Source of the DNA: Prionace glauca
Taxonomy: Eukaryota > Chordata > Chondrichthyes > Carcharhiniformes > Carcharhinidae
Length of the DNA stretch: 64,000 nt
Reading direction: 5' to 3'
NCBI GenBank assembly: GCA_037974335.1
Contig: CM075739.1
Span: 42,353,785 to 42,417,784, forward strand
Shown here piece by piece: positions 34,201 to 49,200 of this stretch (position 1 is its first letter; each line of letters starts with the position of its first letter). Position numbers and translations under genes: made by a program. The notes beneath the pieces are model-generated. The model did not search any database. It was not told the origin of the DNA and saw only the letters and a program-made list of their open reading frames with translations.

Positions 34201-37200
34201 GCTCCTATTTATAAAACCCAGGATGCTGTAATGGTTTATTAACAATATCCCCCTCCCAGTTCACAATATGTCCAGTTCTGTATCATTTACAAAATTTGAA
34301 ATTGTGCCCTCTACACCCAAGTCTGTGTCATTAATGTACAAGAAAAACAGGATCCTAACGGTGATCGCTGGGGAACCCCATCACAAACCTTCCTCCAGTT
34401 CAAATAACAACCAGTGTTTCCTGTTCGCCAGCAAATTTTATATTTTCAAGAGCAATTAGGGATGGGCAATAAATGCTGTCCTTACCAAAGAAACCCACTG
34501 TGTTTATCAATGAATAAAAAGATCTTAGATAACTGCCATTGGTTTCAATAGACAGGTATTACCATAAACCCTCAAGATAGAATATTCAAATTTTACTCTA
34601 ATATCATTACCTAATATTATTACTATCAATAGATCTTAAACTGGTATCTTGTACATTTTAATAATCCTGTATCTCAATTCTAACCAATAGTGGTGGGAGA
34701 ATTTAGAGCTGTCATTTTAGTCAAAAGGTGAAAACAGGAGCTCAGTATGCACTGTGTTAATAAGACACAACTGTTTGAAATCTGGATTTAACACACATTT
34801 TTCCTCCTAACTGCTGAACACCATAATTTTGCTTACATGGAGATGCTAACTCAGCTTCCTGCAAGTTTGACAGTGAAGTGCTGAGTTGCAGCAGGACATA
34901 AATAGGATGCAGGACTGGGCAGAGAAGTGGCAGATGGACTTCAACGCGGATAAATGCGTAGTCGTCCATTTTGGCAGAACCAACGGGATGAACGAGTACA
35001 CTATCAAGGGCAGGAGTCTTCGTAATGTTGAAGAGCAGAAGGATCTTGGGGTCCGGGTCCACAGGACTCTTAAATCGGCCTCGCAGGTGGAAGAGGTGGT
35101 CAAGAAGGCGTATGGTGTACTGGCCTTCATTAATCGAGGGATTGAGTTTAGGAGTCGGGAGGTAATGCTGCAACTTTATCAGACCCTTGTCAGGCCTCAT
35201 TTGGAGTACTGTACGCAGTTCTGGTCGCCTCACTATAGGAAAGACGTAGAAGCTATTGAAAGAGTACAGAGGAGATTTACAAGGATGTTGCCTGGACTGG
35301 GAGGCATGCCTTATGAAGTTAGGTTGAGGGAGCTGGGTCTCTTTTCCCTGGAGAGACGAAGGTTGAGAGGCAACCTGATAGAGGTTTATAAAATGTTGAG
35401 AGGAATGGATAGGGTGGATTCTCAGAGGCTATTTCCCCGGGTTGAAATGGTCGCTACGAGAGGACACAGATTTAAGGTGCGGGGAGGAAAGTACAGAAGT
35501 GATGTTAGAGGTAAGTTTTTCACTCAGAGGGTGGTGAGTGAGTGGAATCGGCTGCCGTCAGTGGTGGTGGAGGCGAACTCGCTGGGGTCTTTTAAGAAAC
35601 TTCTGGATGAGTATATGGGGTTTTATGGGATTGGGGGTTATAGATAGGTGTTGATGTGATCGGCGCAACTCGTGGGCCAAAGGGCCTGTTTGTGCTGTAG
35701 TGTTCTATGTTCTATGTACATGCAGTTTTGGTGGAGTAGATTTTGAGGGCTGCTTGCACCCAGTTCTACAGAATGTGTGGAGTATCTGGTTGTCACTGCA
35801 CAACATACTGCAAGCGGGTTCAGAATCTGAAGAAGAGGGTGCACAACTTTTCACAAAGCATTTAAGATGCTCGTGGAGGAGGTCCAGAGCAGGGGAAATG
35901 TTCTGTATCCATAGAGGAAAAAACATCACCTTTCCCTTCTATCCCTCTGCTTGTGCAGCAGCTGCTCAGGTATAGTCTTGTGTCCTTCTCCTCATCCTTG
36001 TCCAGAACAAAGGGGAATCTCAAACCAGATTATCATGACAAAGTATTCCCTTTCTGCTACTGACCCCTGGGAAGCCGATTAGCAAAGCACATCATTTTTT
36101 GGACAAAGTCCTCAGAGACCATTTGGATTAAATATTGCTAAGAGCGTTAGTGAACAGTGTCCAAGAAACTCTTGCCATATGTTTCAGAGACTCTCTTCAC
36201 AACTGCAGTGGCATATAAACCAGAAATGATGAGTATCCCTTTAATTAGCACTTCAAATCCACATCAACACCTTGTTTACCCTAAATAACTAGTTGCTGTT
36301 ACGAAAGGCCACCGAGATGCATTGCAGCTTCCTTAATAAGTTCTGCAGGCATTTAGAATAGAATAGAATTTGAAGTAGTGAACTTTCAGGTTCCTTACCC
36401 TTGCTTCAGTTCCTTTAAAAAGATGGCATTTTGCTCTAAACACCAGCAGATTTGGTATTTCAGCTCAAAACTCCACTCTGGTCACATCAGGAGATCGTTA
36501 ATGCCTGGACACACTGCTGAACATAGTTAATTTCACAGGAAAATTGAGTGATTATTGCATCACAGTTCTTAATAGAATCATTTAACCATTATGTCTTGCT
36601 TATTCCATCTATCCTAGATGAACCACTGATTCCTGGAATTGATGACAAAAATCCAGCTTTGGAAAGAAAAAAATTAGAATTACTGCTGGGGCTTTCAACT
36701 GGAACTCTGATTATTTTAATTGCAATTGGATTTGGAATTCACAAAAAACAAAACAAGAAGCAACAAAATCCTGAGAGTGAGTAAAATGTTTAGAAATATT
36801 AGGCATTCACCAACTGATTTGCATACATATAAATACAAATTTGATACAAATCTATTACAAAATTACAATGCAAATTTCTTGAATATCTGAAGTAATGGGT
36901 TCTTTATATGGAAGTGAATTTACTGCTTTTAATCTCACTTCTATATTGGTTACATTTAAAACTGATGATGATGTGTGTCACTTTGATTTGATTTATTATT
37001 GTCATATATATTAGTATACAGTGAAAAGTAATGTTTTTGAGCGATATACAAACAAAGCATACCATTCATAGAGAAGTAAAGGTTAGAGTGCAGAATGTAG
37101 TATTACAGCCATAGCTAAGGTGTAGAGAAAGATCGACTTAATACAAGGTAGGTCCATTCAAAGGTCTGACGGCAGCAGGAAAGAAGCTGTTTTTGAGTCG

Positions 37201-40200
37201 GTTGGTACACATCCTGAGATTATTATATCTTTTTCCAGGCTGAAGAAGGTGGAAGAGAGTATGTCCGGGGTCCATGAGGTCCTTAATTATGTTGGTTGCT
37301 TTTTCAATGTAGTGGGAAGCGTAGACAGAGTCAATGGGTGGGATGCTGGTTTGAGTGATAGATTGGGCTACATTCACAACCTTTCGTAGTTTCTTGTGGT
37401 CTTGGACAGAGCAGGAGCCATACCAAGCTGTGATACAATCAGAAAGAATACGTTCTATGGTGCATCTGTAAAAGGTGGTAAGAGTCATGGTGGACATGCC
37501 ACATTTTCTTAGTCTGAGAAAGTAGAGACAAGGCGTTGGTGGTCTTTCTTAACTATAGTGTTGGCATGGGGGCATAAGGACAGGTTGTTGATGACCTGGG
37601 CACCTAAAAAGTTGAAGCTGTTGACCATTTCTACTTCGTCCCCATTGATGTAGACAGGGGCACGTTCTCCTTTTACGCTTCCTGAAGCCGATGACTATCT
37701 CCTTCATTTTGTTGACATTAGGGGAGAGATTATTGTTGCTGCACCAGTTCACCAAATTCTGTATCTCTTTCCTGTACTCCATCTTGTCATTGTTTGAGAT
37801 CTGACCCACAACAATGGTGTCATCAGCAAATTTGAAAATTGAGCTGGAGGGGAATTTGGCACAGTCATAGGTGTATAGTAAGGGATTGAGGACACAGCCA
37901 TGTAGGGCATTGGTGTTGATGATCGTGGAGGAGGTGTTGTTGCCTATCCTTACCGATTGCAATCTGTGAGTTAGGAAGTTCAGGATCCAATCACTGGATC
38001 TACTGTAGACTGACAGATTTATTGATATAAATAATTATTGGTGCAAAATGTGTGACATAATTGAGTTCTATAGATGTACGCTGTAAAGACATTCTGAAAG
38101 ATGTGCTGGTTAGGTGTGTTGACCCAAGCAGGTGCCGGACTGTGGCAGCTAGGGGAATTTTACAGAACTCCATTGCAGTGTTAATGTTAAAGCCTTACTT
38201 GTGACTAATAAATAAATAACAATAAACTGTATGATGTGATTGTTAACTTATACTAAAGATAAAAATAGGGAAGTCTTGCTAAAGCTAAAAAAAGGCACTA
38301 GTTTGACCACTCCTAACATACAGTGAACAATTCTGGTCCCCTTATCTAAGGAAAGATACGCTGGCACTGGAGGCAGTCCAGGGAAGGTTTATTAGGTTGA
38401 TCCCAGATGTGGAAGGATTTTCTTGAGGAGAGGTTGGGTCTGTATTCATTGGAGTTCAGAAGAATGAGAGGCGACCTTATTGAGACAAATAGAATTCTCG
38501 GGACTTGGCAGGGAGATGCTGAGAGGATATTACCTCTTGGAAGATTCTGGGACCAAAGGACATACTCTCAGGATCGAAAGGCCTACCTCTGCACCAACAT
38601 CTTATGGTGTTATAGTTTAAACTGTATTTATATTACAAGCATAGCTTCACAGTGTAATCTTGCTTTAGAGCAACATTAAGAAATTGTGAGATTAGATTTT
38701 CAAATTTTCATTTCAAGCATTGGACTCTCAGCATTAGGACTGCAGATTTTTAAAATCTCCTCCAAGTGTTAAGTCAGAAATCAAGGATTAACTCTGTTGA
38801 GGATTGACAATCTCTTCTCCAGGGAAGTTTCATTGTGGGTTTGAGTTAGCTCTGAACACCAGAGCTGCAATACACATTAATATCAGTGAGAAATGAGCTA
38901 CTTGACATCGATACTCAATTTGTGTGTAAATAGAGCCTGAAACTGTACCTCAGAGTCATTGAGCAATAAACTGTTACACAATAAGGATCACAGAAACAGA
39001 TTCTTCGTATTCTCAATTATTTACTGTGACTTGTGGAAAATCTTTGTTGTAATTTACTCTGATCCAATATTCTGTACAGGATTACATTTTAGAAATGGTG
39101 GCTTGAATTTTGAATCCCCAATAGGGTTGAGCACTGAAGCTGATGGGTATGACCACAGCCAATAAGCCGGTTTCCTGGCACCATTCTACCACCCAGCAGT
39201 TACCCAGCAGGTCAGCACTCCAGGCAAGTTTAGAGGCCTTCCCTGCCTGGCTAGCTTCAGCAAGACAGCACTGGTTGCCCTTTAGTGGTTCCATGTCACA
39301 CCCTACAGTGATGACCTGACTGCTATGGGTTCTTTATAATATAAACTATTACAACATGTAAAGAGCACATCCACCTTGGGACCCTTTCCTCTTCCATCTT
39401 TTCCCCTCCACCCTCCTTCCCTCAATCTACCCCTCCCTTATCAGAAAGGTCAGGTGGCTGCTTCCTGCATGTTTGAGGATCTCGTATTGTCCCTCCGGCT
39501 TTGGCAGCGTACCGTGCATTTTTAATTGGATGGTGAGCCCAACCTCTGGCCTTTAAGTGGCCAATTCAGGGAAAATCATACCTGCTTGACTGTTCCTCAG
39601 ATACTGCTGGCTGCTGACCTCTATTTATCCCTGACTGCTGGATCCCAAAGCCCTATGCTTAATAGTGCATTTGGATTTTCAGAAGGCTTTCAATAAGGTT
39701 CCACACTGGAGGTTAGTAAGCAAAATTAAAGCACATGCTTTGAGCTGTTATATTGGCATGGATTGAGAATTAGCTATTGCACAGAAATCAGAGAATAGGA
39801 ATAAACGGGTCATAAGAATATAAGAAATAGGAGCAGGAGTAGGCCATCTAGCCCTTCGAGCCTGCCCCGCCTTCAGTAAGATCATGGCTGATCTGAAGTG
39901 GCTCAGTTCCACTTTCCCGCTTTTTCCCCATAACCCTTAATTCCCTTGTCTGTCAAAAACCTATCTATCCATGACTTAAATATATTTAGCAAGGTAGCCT
40001 CCACCACTTCAATGGGCAGAGAATTCCAGAGATTCACCACTCTTTGAGTGAAGAAGTTCCTCCTCAACTCTGTTCTAAACTGCCCCTCCCCTAATATTGA
40101 GGCTGTGCCCTCTAGTCCTGCTGTCCTTTCTGAAGAATCTCTCTACCTCTACCCTATCCAACTCTTTCATTATCTTATACGTCTCTATAAGATCCCCCCT

Positions 40201-43200
40201 CATCCTTCTAAACTCCAATGAGTACAGACCCAGTCTATTTAGTCTCTCTTCATAGTCCAACCCCCTCATCTCCAGTATCAGCCTAGTGAACCTCCTCTGC
40301 GTTCCCTCCAAGGCCCAAATTTCCTTGCGCAAGTGCGGCGACCAAAACTGCACACAGTACTCCAGCTGCGGCCTCACCTGTACAGTTGCAGCAAGACCTC
40401 CATGCTTTTATATTCTATCCCCCTTGCTATAAAGGCCAGCATCCCATTCGCCTTCTTGATCACCTGCTGCACCTGCAGAAAGGGTTTTTGCAACTCATGC
40501 ACAAGGACCCCCAGGTCCCTCTGCACCTAGCATGCTGCAGCTTTTCGCCGTTTAAATACTAATCCCTCCTAATATTATTCCTGCCAAAGTGGATAACCTC
40601 ACACTTGCTAACATTGTACTCCATCTGCCAGGTCCTCGCCCATTCGCTCAGCCTATCCAGATCCCTCTGCAGACTTTCCACACCCTCCGCACTATTTGCT
40701 ATTCCACTCATCTTTGTGTCATCAGCAAATTTTGTCACCCTACACTCAGCCCCCTCCTCCAGATCATCTATGTAAATGGTAAATAGCTGAGGCCCCAGCA
40801 CCGATCCCTGCGGCGCTCCACTAGTCACCAACTGCCAATCAGAATAGCACCCATTGATACCAACTCTCTGCCTCCTATTGGATAACCAATCCTCTATCCA
40901 CGCTAACACCTTACTCCCAACTCCATGCCCCCTAACCTTCTGAAGCAACCTTTTGTGCGGCACCTTATCAAACGCCTTTTGAAAATCAAGAAATACCACA
41001 TCCACCGGTTCCCCTCTGTCTACCGCACTAGTCACATCCTCATAGAAATCCAATAAATTCATCAAACACGACTTCCCCTTAACGAATCCGTGCTGCGTCT
41101 ACTCTCTCAAACCATTCCTTTCCAGGTGCCCTGCGTTTTCTTCTTTGATGACAGATTCAAGCATTGTTCCAACAACAGATGTTAAACTAACCGGCCTATA
41201 ATTCCCTGCCTTTTGCCTGCTACCTTTTTTAAACAATGGCATAACATTAGCCGTTTTCCAATCTTCCGGCACTTCCCCAGAATCCAGCGAAGTTTGGTAA
41301 ATAATCACTAAGGCATCCACTATCACCTCTGCCATTTCCTTCAGAACCCTGGGGTGCATTCCATCCGGTCCTGGGGACTTGTCCACCATCAGTCTTGCTA
41401 GTCGATCAAGCACTAGCTCTCCAGTGACAATAATTGCATTCAGGCCCTCAACTCTTTAATATCCGGCAAACTATTTTTGCCTCGGTGAAGACCGAGGCAA
41501 AAAACTTGTTTAAGGCCTCAGCCATTTCCTCATCTCCCACCACTAAATCCCCCCTCTCATCCTCTAAGGGTCCAACATTCAGGGTCATTCTCAGGTTGGC
41601 AGGCTGTGAGTAATGATTCACCATAAGGACCAGTGTCTTCTTGCCCCTGCTATTTGCAAACTATATCAATGATTTGGATGCGGAGATCAAATACAATATT
41701 TCCAAGTTTGCTGATGACTCAAAACTAGATGGGAATGCAAGTTGTGAGGAGGATTGAAGGAGATTTAGACCGGCTAAGTGGATGGGAAAGAACATGGCAA
41801 ATGAAACATAATGTGAAAAAATGTTAAATTACCCACTTCCATATGGAAGATAGAAATGCAGAGTATTTCTTAAATGGTAAGAGATTGGGAAGTGTTGATG
41901 TCCAAAGGATCTGGGTGTCCTTGTTCACCAGTCACTGTAAGCTAACATGCCGGTACAGCAAGCAATTAGGAAAGCAAATGATATGATGGCCTTTGTTGTA
42001 AGACGATTTGAGTACAGAAGTAAATAAATCTTGCTGTAATTCCCCTTGGTGAGACTGTACCTGATGCATTGTATACAGTTTTAGTCTTGTTACCTTAAGT
42101 AATATATGCTTGCTATAGAGATAGCACAATAAAGGTTCACCAGACTCATGCCTGAAATAGTGGGATTGTCTTGTTAGGGGAGATTGAGGAGGTATGTTCT
42201 CAAGAATTTTGAAAAATGAGAGGTGGTGTCATTGAAGCATACGTGGCTCGATAGTGTAGTTGCAGGAAGAATGATTCCCCTTGGGTTTTAAGAGCCAAGG
42301 GACACAATCTCAGAATGAGAGGTAGGCCATTTAGGACTAAGATAAGAAGGAATTTCATTCCTCAAAGGGTGATGAATCTTTAGAATTCTATACCTCGGTC
42401 GGTTGTGGTTACTTAGTCATTGAGTATATTCAGGGCAGACATAAATAGATTTCTAGATGTAAAAGTATTAAGAGATACTGGAATAGTGCAGGAAAAAAGG
42501 CTTTGAAATAGAAGATCGGCCATGATCAAGTTGAATGTTGGAGCAAGCTTGAGGAGCCGAATGATTTCCAATAATAGCAGTAAGTGAGACCATCTGTTAA
42601 GAGGCAGAAACTAACTCAAGCTTATTTTGTTTTTTCAGGAATGCCTTTGCTGGTAGACGCTGTGGAAGGTAATGTTCTGTTTTGTGTTTGTCTTAGATTC
42701 TAGAATATACAATGCTACTGCAACTGACTGCAATAATAAAACTTGTTTTGAATCCAGTTTTCCAAAAAGAACCTCACTCAGTGCTGAATGAACAGTGGTG
42801 ACATGTTTGATTTTGTAACTTAGCCAGGCAAAAATAGAATTCTTACCATTAAGTAATCTGGAACTTGGACTCCATATATTAAAGGAGGTTAAAAACTATA
42901 GACATACGTCAGTTTTAAGCTATGTATATTGAGAACATATTAAAAAATTAACTTATCAAGTTTACTCCTTTCAGAACACATGAACAGTTTAATAGATAAT
43001 TGCAGTTCAATTTTTTCCCATAGCGACCTGTCAACTTCCATGGGCAAATAGGAAGAGAGGTTTCCTTTAAGACATTGATAAGGTCACCTGAATGTCCCAC
43101 CCCACACCGTGCATTGATGAGAAATCTGACTTGTTTTTCATGCTCCTTTAGTTCTTCCAAATAATTCTCTGGAATGCTCTTCTACAACCTAGTCTCTTGG

Positions 43201-46200
43201 GGAGTAACCACATTCCATTGAAACTCTGCTCTGAGTATTTCAGCTTTGATCGCTTAGTCCTGCAGCATTTTATACGTTTATAAATTAGGATTATAAATTA
43301 GGATTCAACTACAGGTTCAAATTAGGTAACCTTTTCTCACAGGTTCCATTTGACAGTCTGGTTATGAAATTGAGATGGTCCTTTTGTGTTGAGTAACAAG
43401 GTAAAGGAACATAGGACTTAGAAGCAGGATTAGACCATGTGGTCTTTTGAGCCTGCTCCACCATTCAGTAAGATCCTAGCTGGTTTGGCTGTGTTTAAAT
43501 TTTTTTTCTTTCCTGTCTGGCCACCATGACCCGTGACTCATTGGATGGAATTTTCCTGTCCTGTCCACAGGAATCGTGGCAAGCGGGACACAGATCATGC
43601 AAAGATCCGATCATCTCGGGCGGGATTTTCCGGCCTTGGGATAAGTGCGGCTGGAAAATCCCACCCTTTATCTATCAAATCTCTAACTCTCCCTTCAATA
43701 AATTCAGTGATCAGGACTTCACTGCTTTCTGGGGAAAAGATTTCTACATAGTTAAGACCCTCAGAAAAAAATGTTTTCCTCATCTGTCTTAAAGGGAAGA
43801 CCACATTCTTAAACTGGGGTTCTCGTTCCAGCCTCCACCACAAAGGGGAACCGTTCTCCCAATCCAGTTTCCTCAGGGTCTTGTACGTTTCAGTAATATT
43901 ACCTCTCATTTTTCTAAACTGCAATGGGTGTGAGCCAAATCTGTACAATAAGCCCATCGTTGTAGGAAAAAGTTGAGTGAATCTTCTCTAAACTGTTTCA
44001 AAAGCAATAGGATGAGATTCTCCTGAATCAGAACACCAGATGTTTCCCATTAGCACATCTATGGATTCAAATATGTGCATCCCGAGCAACCCACCAGCCA
44101 GACAGGCTTCTCAAAGGTGCCCTAATCTTTGTGGTCGGAGACACACACTCCTACCCCACCGAAATGGAAATGGTGACCCCCCCCCCCCACCCTGAAATTG
44201 ACCAGGGGTGCATCACCAATGCCTCAGCAAAGACAAGCATCCACCCACAAATAATGTGTAGCCTCCCCGCCTCATTCAGGCCATGTGCCTTGGCAGGGTC
44301 AATGGTGTACTGCCCCATGGCACTAACACACTGGCCTGGAGCCTTGGGCCCCAAGGGGGATTAGGGAGATATGTCCAGTGGTCATGTGCCCCTCTGCCTT
44401 TGCCAGACTACAGAAGGATGGTTCCACAAGGCTCCTGGGGTTGAGTGGGTTTGAGCTTGGGGCAAAGGGTTGATCTCAACACTTTCTCCCAGGTTGGGGG
44501 TGTCATGGCGGGACTGCTCCTTCTAGCTGACCTGAAGATAACCCTTGCACAGTGATTTCTGACAGCTCTGTGATTAACATCTTCATTCCTGACTGTCAGC
44601 TATAAAATTTTGAAATGGCCAGTCACTTTAACCTCCTTGTCCCCTGGACAGTTGGCAGACTTCTAAATCAGTGCAGCGCTCCATTCTGCAGCAGGTACTC
44701 CCTTTCTATCAGAAGCTGCAGGTGTGAACAAGTCCTTTGAAGTCCTATGGAAGAGAGGAGATGTCAGTTTCAGCAAGGGGATGGGAGGTGGTGGCTGGGA
44801 AAACAGCAGGGTGCCACTTTGAAATCGCTCCCTGACACATTCTCACTGTCAAGTACATTTTTCAGGGACGGACTGAAAAATTCATGTTTGCGAGCTGAAT
44901 GGAACCAGGCAGACTTGCTTATTTAAGGCTCTAATTAGGGGCAATTGAGAGGGATCACCTTCACGTTGTCTTCTGCTCGCAGCCTTTGGAAGCTACCAGT
45001 TCCTCAGGGAATGACCCCCTTCTATTCAACCGGTCATTGGAAACAGAAGCTTCATCACTGGAGGGGATCACTAGCAGCAATGGCCATAGCTATGGGCAAA
45101 ATCCTGCCATGAGGGGTTACTCCTCTGCTTCAAGAAGCCTGCCTGTGTGACCCTCTGAAATTTAAATTTATGTTTTTGAGAATACTCCATTTTGAAGTTC
45201 TTGGAGCTGCCAAGATTCCGGAGCTATTGGCCTTCCGACTGAGTTGGCAGATTGCTTTCCTTATTTAAACAGTGAGCACAGAAGTGGTCAACTAGGAGGC
45301 CACCTCTGGGAAAAGAGCTCACTGGTCAGACTTTAAGAAATGCAAGCTTAGGGCACACAATTGGTCTGGATGTTGGGGGTCAAAATTCTTTCCCTTGAAT
45401 TTAGTGATCCATTATCCATACTTCTTTTGACATGAGACTGGAAATGATTTTCATCTCACGCTGAGATCATTTTAATTTATTTTTCTCAGGATATTTATAT
45501 TCCATCCTTATGCCCATGTCCTTAAGCTCGAGGGTGAATCCAGATACTAAATGGAAGACAGTTCCACACTTTGTCCAAAAACAATTCCTGAAACACACAC
45601 TCAGAAGAATCCAAATTCTAAACAGATGATACAGGTCTGGAAATGAGGAATTCTTTCATCTCAGTTCCTGTCCTCATTTCACCACCAAAATCCTGCCCCA
45701 TTTACCAAATACTGAGATAGAACCAGTAAATATTATAACATTTTAGAATCTAAAAGGAAATATGCATTTATAAAAGCTGGCTGTGTAACTAATTGAATAT
45801 CTGCTGCCTCTTTTGGAATTTAATTTTTCCCATGTTTTGTTCATCCATTGTAACTAACACAAACTCATGTTGAGAAATTCAACCATTCCCTTCCAGATGC
45901 CATTCGAAGTTTCAAGGAATACACTTTGAGAAACACAGATTGCTTCGACAAGATGTCACATGGGACACTCAAAAACTATAGCTCACTTGCCAGAACTGTG
46001 AAAGTCACCTGTCCAAAGCAGCAAAACACTGGAGACGATATTGTGGGGGCAGGTGCTTCGGATATTGAGAGAGAAGTGAAAGCTACACATCTCCTGTCAT
46101 TGCCCCAGGAAGGAAACTGCTCTTCAAAGCGAGTCCTGCTGGTGGGTGATGCAGGAGTAGGGAAAAGTTGGGCTGTGAGCAGCATCCAGCAAGAGTGGGC

Positions 46201-49200
46201 AGCATCTCAACAAAGTCAGCCGATCAAGTGCATCATTGTGTTCAGATTTTGTGACTTCAATGACGTTGAAGGGAAGACTACTCTACGGAAATTGTTTAAG
46301 AAACACTGTGAGCCATTGTCATCAATCCTAACAGAACTTCTCCATAACCCTCAGGATGTGTTGATCATTTTGGATGGACTGGATGAATTCATTCATCAGT
46401 TGCAATGGGATGCATTGGATGATAATTTTAATGTAGACTCTGAAGCTGAAGTAAATATCCTTGTTTCCAGAATAATTTCCAAGCATCTCCTTCCAACAGC
46501 TCAAGTATTGGTTACCTCCCGCTGGAATACTGAGCAGATCAAAGCTATCAAGAAATATTTTGATTGCATGCTTATTATCTCCGGGTTTACCAATGATCAG
46601 TTAAGAAGATATTGTGAAGTATTCTATCAGGGGGAAGAGGAAAAAGCAGGAAAAATGTATCAACACATTACAGAAAATGAGACCATCAACTGCCTGACTT
46701 CTAATCCCCTCAACAGTTATATCCTGTGCAGTATTTTGGACAGATATAGCTGCAGTTCTGCTAAAATAGCAAAAATGCCAATGACACACAGCAAAATATT
46801 CTTGCTGTTCCTTTACAGCCTGGTTAAAAATGAAGAATCAGTTATCATCATTGATAAGTCTGAGCCTGAACAGAAACTGCTTAAAGACACCATCCTGAAA
46901 TTGGGAGAACTGTCCTTCAACAATTTGCTGTCAGGAAAACTTGAAATGAAGACAGCTGATCTGGATGCCTATGAAATAGACCCTAACGTTCTTTCAAAGT
47001 ATTTCTCAAATCTTATCCTAGAAAAGAAGTGTAACAATCAAAGAATTTTTGAGTTCCCGCATATTGTGGTGAAGGAACAGTTTGCAGCTTTGTATTGTGC
47101 AACTTCACTGATTGATGATGCTGAAGAGTTAATCAAATGTCTGGATCTTTGGTGTTTTGGGAAAATACCGCTGAATCAAAAAAGCCAATATTACCTGAGA
47201 GCATTTAAACCTGAACACACAGAAAAAATGTACAATTTCACAAAGCTTCTCATGGGCTCCTTAACAGCAGGAAGAGATGGCACATTGTGGAACTGTAGCG
47301 CTCCTCTCTCTCACTCTACAGCCCGAGCTCTGATATTTTGGTTCAAAAACCATCTTGAACAAGGAATTAAGTCAGAGTTGCTGAATTTAATGTGTTGTCT
47401 TTTTGAACTGCACGATTCAGCTGTAACAGCAGAGGTATCTCCATATATCAAAAATGTAAATTTTTTCAACAATTCTCTGAGCCCACTGGACCTCGCTGCT
47501 TTATCATACTGTCTCAGTCATTCTACCTTGGATGAATTGGATTTAAGACTCTGTACCTTGGGGGATGATGGAATAGAACAGCTCAAGGAAATACTATCCA
47601 GGAGCAAATATATCTTGTGAGTAAAAACAACTGTAATAACCTGCATTTACATAGCAACTTTTGCAGAGTAAAACATTCTAAGTCACTTAACAGAAGCCTA
47701 ATAAGATAAAAATTTTAGAAAGTCAAAGGAGGAGATATCATGACAGGCAATCAAAGAGCTATGCTTGAAGCAGCATCTCCAAACAGAAGGGAGTGAAAAG
47801 GTGGGGGGATTTACAGAGGAATTGTAGAATTTAGAAACAAGGTAGTTGAAGGCATGGCAGTCTATATTGGGCAAAGTTTAAGTTTTAAGTTTACGTATTA
47901 ATGTCACAAGTAGGCTTACATTAACAGTACAATGAAACTACTGTGAAAATCCCCTAGTGACCCCAGTCCAGCACCTGTTTTGGTACACTGATAAATAAAC
48001 TTTAACTGAGGGAAAATTTAGCATGGCCAATGCACCTAACCAGCGTGTCTTCTGGAAGGAAACCAGAGCACACAGAGGAAACCCGCGCCCACGAGAATGT
48101 GCAGCCTTTAAACAGACAGTGATCCAAGCCAGGAATCAAATCCAGTTTCTGGCACTGTGGGGCAGCAGTGCTAGCCACTGTACCATCCTAATGTGCTATC
48201 CTCAGAGATGGAGGAATGTAGTGTTCCTGGAGATTTTTACGTGTGGTTACAGAATGATGTGGAGTTAAGACTGTTGAGGAATTTGGATGAGGAATTACAT
48301 GAGGATGAGAATTGTAAGATTGCTGTGTTGATGGACTGGAGGCTAATGTACAAAGAATAAAGAACAACACAGCACGGGAAACAGGCCCTTGGGCCCAACG
48401 AGCCCGCGCCGCCGTCCCATGGTCATTGACCTATTCATGACTCTAGTCTATGCCTAATGTGTGAGGATCAGGGAGGTCCAATATAGGGACAATTTGTTAC
48501 CCAATCAATCAGCCTAAAAGCACATTTTTGGGATGTGGGAGGAAACCGGAGCACCCGGAGGAAACCCACGCAACCACGGGGAGAATGCGCAAACTCCCAC
48601 GGACACAGGCCCAACTCCATGTGTCCGCACAGCAACAGAGATAGCCTCTGAGCTGCCATGATGCCCTCGAGATGGTAAGTGCCTGTGGATAAAAATTTCA
48701 TTATTAAAGACTCTATATCCCTGAGGCTAAAACTGACCCCAAGCCTACAATGCTTAGTAAGGCCTGCTATATCCCCCTATATGTAGACCGCTCATGTGGC
48801 TGTCCAAGTGACTCTTGAACAACCCTAGCGTGCCTGCTTCCACCACCTTACTCGGCAGTGCATTCCACATCCCCACTACCCTTTGTGTGAAAAACTGCCC
48901 TCTAATATTAGTCTTATATCTAGCCCCCCTCACCCTAAGCCCGTGACCCCTCGTTCTATCCATTTCTAATTGCGGAAAAAGCTTACCACCATCTACTCTA
49001 TCTGTCCCCTTCATAATCTTATAAACCTCTATTAGATCCCCCCTCAGCCGACGTCTCTCAAGGGAAAACAGCCCAAGTGCATTCAATCTTTCCTCGTAAG
49101 ACAGCCCTTCCACACCAGGCAACATCCTGGTAAATCTCCTCTGCACTCTCTCCAGGATCTCTACATCCTTCCGGTAGTACGGCGACCAGAACTGGACGCA

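Noticed and set aside
35700-35975. Possible second Ig or other exon before the TM exon
   Set aside because: No Cys-Trp-Cys pattern; part of the frame is CR1 tail.
44131-44364. 77-codon frame with a proline run
   Set aside because: Arises from a C run in intron 4; shadow frame on the other strand.
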